Shown piece by piece: positions 56,216-64,000 of a stretch of 64,000 nt of DNA. The position numbers and the translations under genes were made by a program. The notes beneath the pieces are model-generated. The model did not search any database, was not told the origin of the DNA, and saw only the letters and a list, made by a program, of their open reading frames with translations. The first letter of the stretch is position 1. Each line of letters opens with the position of its first letter. This DNA is from Ampullaceana balthica. Lineage: Eukaryota > Mollusca > Gastropoda > Lymnaeidae. The stretch is from assembly GCA_944989445.1 (NCBI GenBank), contig CALYLW010000734.1, positions 276,251 through 340,250 on the forward strand, read 5' to 3'.

Positions 56216-56750
56216 GGAAGGGGTGCTGACTTGACAATAATGAAAACGTTTATTAGAATTCCTAAAACGTGTATATTAAATTTCATATACGATTACCTGT
56301 TGATACTTTAATATTTCCTTTTATCCAGTGATTAACTTTACTTCAAAGGTTTCATGCAAAATAAAAATTTCGTTGTTATTCATATTTGTAAATAGTTAAA
56401 AAATTTATGTACATGTTTTTGATAATGTAAAGGTAATAATGTATGGACCAATGGGCGCATAAACTGACAAGTCATAATACATCTTGAAAAGGCGCTGATT
56501 TGACAATAATAAAAACGTTTATGTGAATTACTAACACGTTTATATTAAATTGTAAATATGATTAACAGTTGATAAATTAATCTTTTCTGTTATCCTGTGA
56601 CAAACTTTGCTTACTACGTTTCATGCAAAATGAATAATTCTTTGTTATTAACATGTGTAACAATTACATTTTATTATTTACATGTTTTGGTAATGTTGTG
56701 GTAATTAAGTATGGTCAAATGGGAGATAAAACTGACAAGTCATAATCATC
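56216..56750 (+). repeat. Tandem duplication of about 268 bp
   Basis: 56216-56481 and 56484-56750 match throughout, from GGGTGCTGACTTGACAATAA-like starts to ACTGACAAGTCATAAT ends, with many substitutions, so an old duplication. Non-coding. Confidence 0.7.
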
Positions 56751-56999
56751 AATGAAATTTAAACTGCTTCAAATCACAGATGTGCTTGATGTGGATCACA
56801 TTACAGTCACATAATTTATTTTTAACCCACTGTGCTGTATTATTGGTGCGCACTATTCAATGCCGCAAGTTAACGTCCGGCTGACTCCTCATCAAAATTT
56901 GTTAATACTTCGAACTTCAAACTTTTTTGCTGTAGTATCACCTTTATGCTGTGTGCAATTCACTATGCATTTACTATTATCCTGATTATATCATTATTA

Positions 57000-59015
57000 T
57001 TCATGCAAACTTAAATAACGTGAAGCCTAAACTTGGAGGTTTTCTCATAACACATATATTCGTATATATCTAATCAAAATATATACTCTGCTATGTCCGT
57101 TCGTAACGCTAGATTTTAGAAAGCGCACCGCTAAAAAAATAGCCTTGAAAAAATACTGAAAAAAAAGAAGGAAAAAAAAACAAAAAAACGCTATTTTCAA
57201 ACGTCCGCATAAAATTGTTCAATGTGGAAAAGAGATGTAATTTTTCTCTCTTGGTCTCTACATTTTCTGATTATTTACTATGCGGCTTTAAGGCAAAAGG
57301 GCCAATTAAGAAAACTGAAATATATCCATTTTGAAAACATCCGTCATTTTTGACGGGTAATACACTAGTATGTATATATTATAGTAGTGTATATGGATGT
57401 GCCGTGATTAATGTGTGTTATATATATATGTTAATTGATAGGAAGTTGGCCAGATGACTTTACCAGTCACATAAATGTTCTAAATGAGAAGCCTTATAAA
57501 GAGTATGTTCTTTAAAGTGTTCAAATTTACCATAAAGATAAGATTTTTAAAAAAATTAGTTTATTACTTTTTTTATATAAAGAGTATTGTCGAAACGAAA
57601 TCAACATACTTTTATTAATGGTAAACAATTTAATGAAAATTTAACTGTCGATACTCATAGATGTATCTATAACTTTTTATTCACTTTTCAAATGAAGACA
57701 AAAATTATAACACTTTAACAAGATTTTTAGTCTAATAATTTAGGGGGGGGGGCGGGAACTTTGGCTCACTGCGCTGGGGAATTATAGACAAAAATGTTTG
57801 TTTTTTATTTTGTTTTTTGTTCTTCTCTATTTTTTTTAAATATTCGTTTGATAAATTAAAGGTTTCTATAAAAGAATTTAAAAGGCAAATAATACATTTG
57901 AAAGATATCAATACTATCAAAATATAGAATTTATCATTAATTGATAAGCATTTTTGAGTGAAATATATCAATAGTATTAAGTTATTGGTTGGAATAATTA
58001 TTTTAAAACTAATTTTTACGAAAATGAGTCCTTTTTTAACAAAACCAAAGATAAAAAACATGAATGCTTCTGTAGTAAATATTACACAAATTTATAGGTG
58101 TAACATTTTGATAAAGATTTTAATTTTATACCCGCCAAGACATTTATGTTATGAAGACATATTTAACATTATTGTGTTCTTTCAGATGGATTTGAAAATT
58201 CAAGAAAGGGCAACCTTTTTCGAAATATAACCATTGCCAGATATGTACCATGGACAATCAATATTGTTTAATCGAGTTCTGAAATAGACAGGCAGACAAA
58301 CATATAGGTGCGTAAGACTGACGAATATTGTGACTGAAGCCAGGGAGGATAGCCTTCTTTTTATTATTATTTTCTTAATCAATGTAGAGTGTGCTTCTGT
58401 ATTGAATTAAATCAAAAGGTCGGCGTTTCGAATTTAAGTAAATACACTGACAATTTAATTTCAAATATTTTTTATTATATTTTGGGTAAACAAGGGAGAT
58501 AAGAAATTATTTCAAGCAATTTCATCAAAGGGGTGTAGAGTAAAGTTTAATCACAATATCTGACCCATGCAAGTAAAAAAACAGAAAGAAGTGAAGTTAA
58601 ATAAATGTCAGTGACATAACTTTCAAAATCAGACTCAGGTACAAGACTACTTGTTCTCATTATAACTGTAGCCGCTAAACAAGTTGTGTTGATCAAATGT
58701 TTTCACCGTTTACAGAGACGATTCCTACGATTATTATCTCATGTTTCGGAACCTCGAGCATTCTGCTACATAAAACACAGGGGTTCAAAAGTAAGCGTTT
58801 TAGAACAACTTGCGAAATAGTCCAGTGAAGTTTCAGGTAATTTATTTCCTAGTTTTAAACAATGATGTAAATAAAACTAAAACCTCTAGAAAAATAGAGT
58901 AATTTAAATGGAAAGAAAAAACATTTTACTGTTATTTTGCTTAGTTATTAATATACGTTCTTTCAGTGTTTTACCTTCATTAAATAAATAGCAGCTGTAG
59001 TTTTATGTACTTACC
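57000..59015. other. Upstream flank, no feature recognised
   Basis: AT-rich sequence with a G-rich tract at 57743-57754. No coding motif, terminal repeat or RNA gene was supported. Confidence 0.4.
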
Positions 59016-59160
59016 TTGTCACTTGCAGCTTTTACTAACAGATACGCGAGACAGCATACACAGTAACACATAATATATTTATCCGGGTGTGTAACCATAC
59101 ACTCAAGCAGAGAGAGTTTTCTTGACATTACACTTCCTGGTTCACTTCAGCTTATCTTGT
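59016..59160 (-). promoter_or_regulatory. Possible 5' non-coding exon of the RPTP gene
   Basis: The minus strand has a near-consensus donor, GACAAG|GTAAGT, at 59015/59016. It could splice to the acceptor at 54715 upstream of the start codon. The upper exon limit is not defined and no promoter motif was identified. Inference only. Confidence 0.3.
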
Positions 59161-59489
59161 TTTGTTTTTTTTATAACGCGAACACATTGACACAAGACCT
59201 ACTTGTGTGCTGTTGAGAAATAGCTTACGGGCTTTTGAAAACACTCAACATTTGTAGATTAATAGATTAAATTAAATTTACCCAGTAGTGTAAACGCAGC
59301 TTTTCGCTTTATAAACAGTAGCGCTTAGTCTACTAATTTATGTACCAGTGATTCGTTAACAAACACAATCGCTTAATTTATGAACATTTATTTACTATAC
59401 ACAAATTAATTGTTTGTTTATTTTTGAATCAAAACAGGCATTACATGGTGTATGAAAGTTTCAATTATAGTTTTTTTTCCCTTGCCGTT

Positions 59490-60692
59490 ATTGCGTGTTA
59501 ATAGGTTTAATAGATGACTTATCAAAAGGCTTAGACAATAATGATCAAATAGACACAATATTACTTGACTTCTCAAAAGCATTTGACAAAGTTCACCACC
59601 TTAGTTTACTTAAAAAACTTAACTACTTTGGAATCTCAGGTCCCTTACATCACTGGATCCAAGACTTCCTTTTGGGCAGGGAGCAAACTGTAATAATTAA
59701 TGGATCTAAATATGCACCAATAAAGGTTAACTCAGGAGTTCCACAAGGAACTGTGCTAGGTCCCTTACTCTTTTTAATTTTATAAATGATTTACCCAACA
59801 GGTACAAAAGTTAGGTTATTTGCTGATGATTGTATAATCTATAGAACAATTAAATCAGAACAAGATAGCAAAATTTTACAAAAAGACCTAGATGAATTGA
59901 CAAAATGGGGAACTAACTGGAGTATGTCTTTCCACCCAGAAAAGTGTCAACTGTTAAGAATAACAAAGAAAAAAAACACAAATAAATTCAAAATATTACA
60001 TTCATGGAAAAGAACTGACCCAAACTAAAGATGCAAAATACTTAGGAGTCTTAATAAATGAGAAACTATCATGGAATCCCCATGTCTATGAAGTTATTAA
60101 AAAATGAAACAAAACCTTAGGCTTTATAAAAAGAAACTTTAACAAATGTAATAGAGATATAAAACTAAAATGCCACCTAGCTTTGGTGAGACCTGTACTA
60201 GAATATGCATCTTCTATATGGGACCCATCCACCAAAGAAAGCATTGATAAACTAGAACAAATTAAAAAAAGAAAAGCCCGATTCATTACTGGAGAATATT
60301 CAAAACTGACAAGAATAACACCATTAGTTAAATCATTAAACCTTGAAACACTAGAGGATAGAAGAACCAAGAGCAAAGTAGTAATCATACATAAAGCAAT
60401 TAATTCTAATTTAGAAATACAACATAAAGATAACTTAATACAACCCTCAGATAAAAACACCTTTCTTATTCCGTATGCAAGAACAAACACATACAAATTT
60501 TCGTTATTCCCGTCCGGAATTTGGGTGTGGAATGGGTTTCCTGAAGAATCCAGGAAAACCAACACTTTATCAACATTTAAATATCTAATAAAAATTCAGG
60601 ACTAAACACAAACCATAGATAAGCGTAGGACGCAATAATCTTCTGTATAGAAGGAGCGTCTGTAAACAGATAATATAAGATAAGATAAGAAC
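59490..60692 (+). pseudogene. Jockey/CR1-group LINE, 5'-truncated and frameshifted, GATAA tail
   Basis: Reverse transcriptase blocks are visible: TILLDFSKAFDKVHH, GVPQGTVLGPLLF and VRLFADD. Then come WSMSFHPEKC, YLGVLINEKLSW, LVRPVLEYASSIWDP and a C-terminus ending at 60605. Endonuclease and the start of RT are missing. Frame breaks occur near 59785, 59800, 60005 and a stop near 60105. The 3' tail degenerates into GATAA units (about 60665-60690). This is the longest of four copies in the window. Confidence 0.88.
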
Positions 60693-61785
60693 AATTGTGA
60701 TTCATATTTAGAGTAAAATTATTTATTTCAATCTTGAATTTATAAAATTTACATGAGATTGAGATTCAACTGGACAGCAAAGTTCAGGGCTCGTCACATT
60801 TTTTATCAGCGCTGATCCCTAGTCCATAGGACTTTTAAAAAGTTTTTAAAACCCGTACCTATTTTACATTCTTTTTAAATACAATGTCAATATGCACGTT
60901 TCTATCTCGCTTAAACGACGAGCTATGTTTAATTTAACTTTAGTTTACCAATTTTTTCTTTACCCTCAAGTCAATATAATTCCCCTCCAAAACAAACTTG
61001 TATCCCTCCATGTAAAGAGGTAAGGGAGAGGCGTTTAATGCTGTTCCAGTTTTCTTCAACTCCCACCAGGTGAATCCTTCTTCTCTCTAAATGAGATAAC
61101 TGTCCTTCGTTAGTGGTATGCAAGACATTGTGGACGGATCTCTTACTACTTGTGTAACAGAATGAGAGAGAACCTGCTGCTTTGGATACATACTGCGGTT
61201 ACAAAATTGAGACTTTGACCACACAAAACAGACTGCGACTTGCAAATACAGATTACAACCTCTAAATACAGACTACGTGGACATAATATAGACCGTAGCT
61301 TAAATTTATAGACTAAGTGACACACATGCTATAGTTTATAATTTGTTGTTTTTTGTTTTTTTTTAATTTTGAAATTTACTAAAACCTTAAGTGTGTAAAT
61401 TTTGTTGTTGTATTTTTTTTATTCATTCTTACCTCTAAATACATGTGAATTTTCATAACTTTTTTATGTTATTTAACTGTATGTTTATATTACGAAATAT
61501 AATGTTGAAATCACAGTCATGTATAATAATAATTTATAAGACAAAATATTAAACTTTTCGTGTAAAATAAGACAGGATATTTTCCTTAGGTTTGACCAAT
61601 TAACTAATAGTGTTTTATCTATAGTTATAAAGTCTACATCTGTAAACAATAACAGTCCGTATTTGTGGCTTTAAATACTTAATTCGGTTTTTTTATTTAT
61701 TTTTAAAAAAAATGATTAAAAAGAAAAAGGAAACGTTCTTCAAAAAAATAATAATAATAATTTGGGCGAGGCGAATTAAAAAATA

Positions 61786-61972
61786 ATTAAATGGCCAGGG
61801 CCCATACATCACTTTCAAATCATATTGCCCTTCCTTCTTGGTTACATCATGAAAAAGCACATCACACGTCAACACATGGTTGTCGATGATTGTGATAACT
61901 TCTATAGCGATGTTGTCCATGATCATTGAACTGTGAAGTTCAAAGTCTTGATATTTCTCTTTGTATTCTTTT
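61786..61972 (-). other. Exon-like open segment, function unknown
   Basis: The minus strand is open for about 62 codons after an acceptor-like GAATAG at 61973: LERKEYKEKYQDFELHSS, then an IEVITIIDNHVL stretch and LKVMYGPWPFN. Composition and acidic/hydrophobic alternation look protein-like, but no donor is clear and no family was recognised. It may be an exon or gene fragment. Confidence 0.25.
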
Positions 61973-62033
61973 CTCTCAAGGCTTTTGGAGGACTATTCAA
62001 TAAAATAGTCGTAATTGCTTCAGAATAGCACAC

Positions 62034-62174
62034 ACCATCCACAAATCATCCACACACCATCCACACAACATCCAAACACCACCCACGTACCATCCACACA
62101 CCATCCACACACCGTCCACACACCATCCACACAACATCCAAACACCATCCACACACCATCCACACAACATCCAA
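62034..62174. repeat. 11-bp minisatellite (ACCATCCACAC)
   Basis: About 13 units with one or two substitutions, open in several frames because 11 is not a multiple of 3 (HTPSTQHPN-like text). It is unrelated in unit length to the intron 14 array though similarly C/A-rich on plus. Confidence 0.9.
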
Positions 62175-62239
62175 ATTGCCAACTAACAGAAAGGACGGCG
62201 ATGAGGAGTGCAGACTATTTAAAGGTACATTGTTTATAA

Positions 62240-63598
62240 ATTGATTCTCTAGAATAACCTGATGCAGATATGTCTACAGAGCCTTATAAATGTGACAGGA
62301 TGTTGTGGGGTTATTCGTTCAACAAAAGGAAGTCATTGGATATTTTTAAAAATATTATCTTTAAATCAATCAGCTATGACTTCGGTTTCGTTGAATTTTA
62401 ACAGGTATTTCCTGTTTCTTTTCTTAGAATATTATTAAAGCAAGCTGCAAAGGTCCAATAGGTATTACTAACCTTCCTTTAAATTCTGGGGTTTGTTGCA
62501 ATCATCCACACATGACAAGGTTTTGGATTACGGTGTTTTTCTATACTCAAAATCATTACCTAATTAACAAAGACCTCAAGAACATTTGACATAAATATAT
62601 GTACTTTCTCTTGTGAATGAGTTCTTACAAAGCAATGTAAATGTAAACATTTGTTCATGGCCTTTGATACACTGCTAAATATAATCTGTCATCTACATTA
62701 TGTGTCCGCAAGAAATGGAAGTAGAAGGAGTCGAGTACTGAGTGCATGTCTGTGATTGACTTTAAGCCTGAAACCTTTTTAAATAATTTAACATTAATAA
62801 ATTAAATAATATAATTGTAATATTGCAATAACGATAATTTAAACCCCCTATTAGCTTCTAGAGAAAACACATCACTTGTTTAATTATCTTAAAGGAGACG
62901 ATGTGAGATTCATTATAAAGGGAAATAATCGATTTTAAAACAAATTAGAACACGTTTAAGTTACTGCTCTTGTTTATGTTACAAATATTAAGTGGTGCAA
63001 TGATTAAACTACATTTTTTATTTATTCATAGATGACATCTAAACTGCACCGATCACATAGGTGAAATCTAGTCATTGAATTTTTGCCCACTTCTATCCAG
63101 TTGTTTCATTGGTTACAAAATGTAAACACCCTTACCTGTTAGGTGTTAAGAGGAGTCAATGGAAACATAAAAATAACTAACATTTACATTTTCCTGGAAA
63201 TGTTGATTTTTTCGGATTCTAACTGCTTTCCTCTTGACTGAATTCATTGTTAATTGTTGTAGTTCATTGTAGAAAACAAAACAAAATAAATCCTATTCTC
63301 TATCATCCTAGTCTGTCCTGAAAGTTTTTTCAAGTTTAAACAAAGGTTTTACTCTATGTGTTTCTGCCGGGAACAGTTTAGAAACCATTCAACATAATTT
63401 GTTGGCTAATGAAAATATACATTAAAATTATGTAATTTATAGCATTTACGTTTAGTTTTTCGTTTGAATGTTTATTTGTTAACTAACAACAAAGCCCGTC
63501 CAAGGACTGGAATAAGTGTAGGGTGACCTGTGAAGTTCATGGAAGGACATCACTACATTACCCACCCCCGTCTGTCCAGAGACCCTACCTCCCCCCCA
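62240..63598. other. Upstream flank, no feature recognised
   Basis: AT-rich, with no supported gene, RNA or terminal repeat. Confidence 0.4.
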
Positions 63599-64000
63599 GA
63601 GCCGTAACAAGGTTTTTGGCACCCTTGGCTAATTTATTTTTGGCGCCCTTGATACATTGACAAGTTTCAGCTTTGCGATTTTTTCATTTGTTAGAGACTG
63701 ACAGTGACAGTCCTACAACGTCAATATAAAAAATGCATAAGACAGGAACAATTCTAATTTGCAGTTTATTATTTATTAAATAATACCAAATAAATTGGTG
63801 GATAAAACGAGATATTGTTGCGTTAATAAACAATACATCAAAACACTTGAAGTAACGTGTATTATAAATAAAAACAATAGTGTCAATGTGTCATACTCAT
63901 TACTCATTATCTCATTCATAACGATAGAAACTCACAATTAAAAGTTAATTTAAGTAACACTCCACCGACTACAGCTCATCACTTCAGTTAGCTGGCGTAT
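63599..64000. mobile_element. Possible left end of a MITE running off the window
   Basis: CAGAGCCGTAACAAGG resembles the CAGAGCCGTC end of the nested element at 34241. The right end is not in view, so this is weak. Confidence 0.25.

Noticed and set aside
57732..58230. Open frames of 109 and 90 codons
   Set aside because: AT-rich, Ile/Lys/Phe-heavy composition with no motif; expected by chance at this base composition.
60086..60565. Minus-strand open frame of 159 codons
   Set aside because: Antisense to the LINE reverse transcriptase C-terminal region.

Overview
The window is animal nuclear DNA: AT-rich, full of transposon debris, with short exons bounded by GT/AG and long introns. The one well-supported host gene covers most of it on the minus strand. 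Its extracellular domain mix (EGF-like repeats plus tandem fucolectin/F5-8C-like domains on a two-domain receptor tyrosine phosphatase) and its resident repeats (Tigger, several hAT elements, jockey/CR1-type LINEs, tRNA-derived SINEs) suggest a mollusc, most likely a gastropod. That placement is inference; no species marker was found.

Host gene (minus strand, about 54.7 kb down to 0.68 kb). I could assemble 32 coding exons by eye into a type I receptor-type protein tyrosine phosphatase of about 1398 residues. In order they encode a signal peptide, an EGF-like module, two galactose-binding (fucolectin-like) domains, eight further EGF-like modules, one transmembrane helix, a basic juxtamembrane segment, an apparently active D1 phosphatase domain, a decayed D2 pseudophosphatase domain, and a C-terminal tail. 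Exons 2-14 are all phase 1-1 and most encode a single module. Every junction keeps frame except exon 28/29, which is off by one base.

Layout. 0.68-12.9 kb: cytoplasmic, D1/D2 and transmembrane exons, with small DNA transposons in the introns. 12.9-27.8 kb: intron 14, holding a hAT remnant, a LINE 3' end, a SINE and a 12.9-kb higher-order minisatellite (13-bp unit, 14 copies of a 70-bp linker, with larger 2.0- and 3.7-kb duplications). 27.8-33.5 kb: seven EGF exons. 33.5-41.4 kb: an 8-kb intron with a nested hAT, a cluster of roughly 0.4-0.5 kb tandem units, a 112-bp-arm foldback and a Tigger copy. 41.4-54.5 kb: EGF, fucolectin-like and signal-peptide exons, with introns holding an RNase H-encoding LINE remnant, a hAT transposase pseudogene, a SINE and a TIR element with telomere-like repeats. 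54.7-64 kb: upstream flank with a possible 5' non-coding exon, a hAT MITE, a decayed LINE with a GATAA tail, an exon-like open segment and an 11-bp minisatellite.

The observations most worth a second look are the nested minisatellite that starts within tens of bases of the exon 14 splice donor, three pYxN (Grb2-SH2-type) motifs placed before D1, between D1 and D2 and at the C-terminus, a 22-bp duplication that creates two competing donors at exon 4, and the single-base phase break inside D2.
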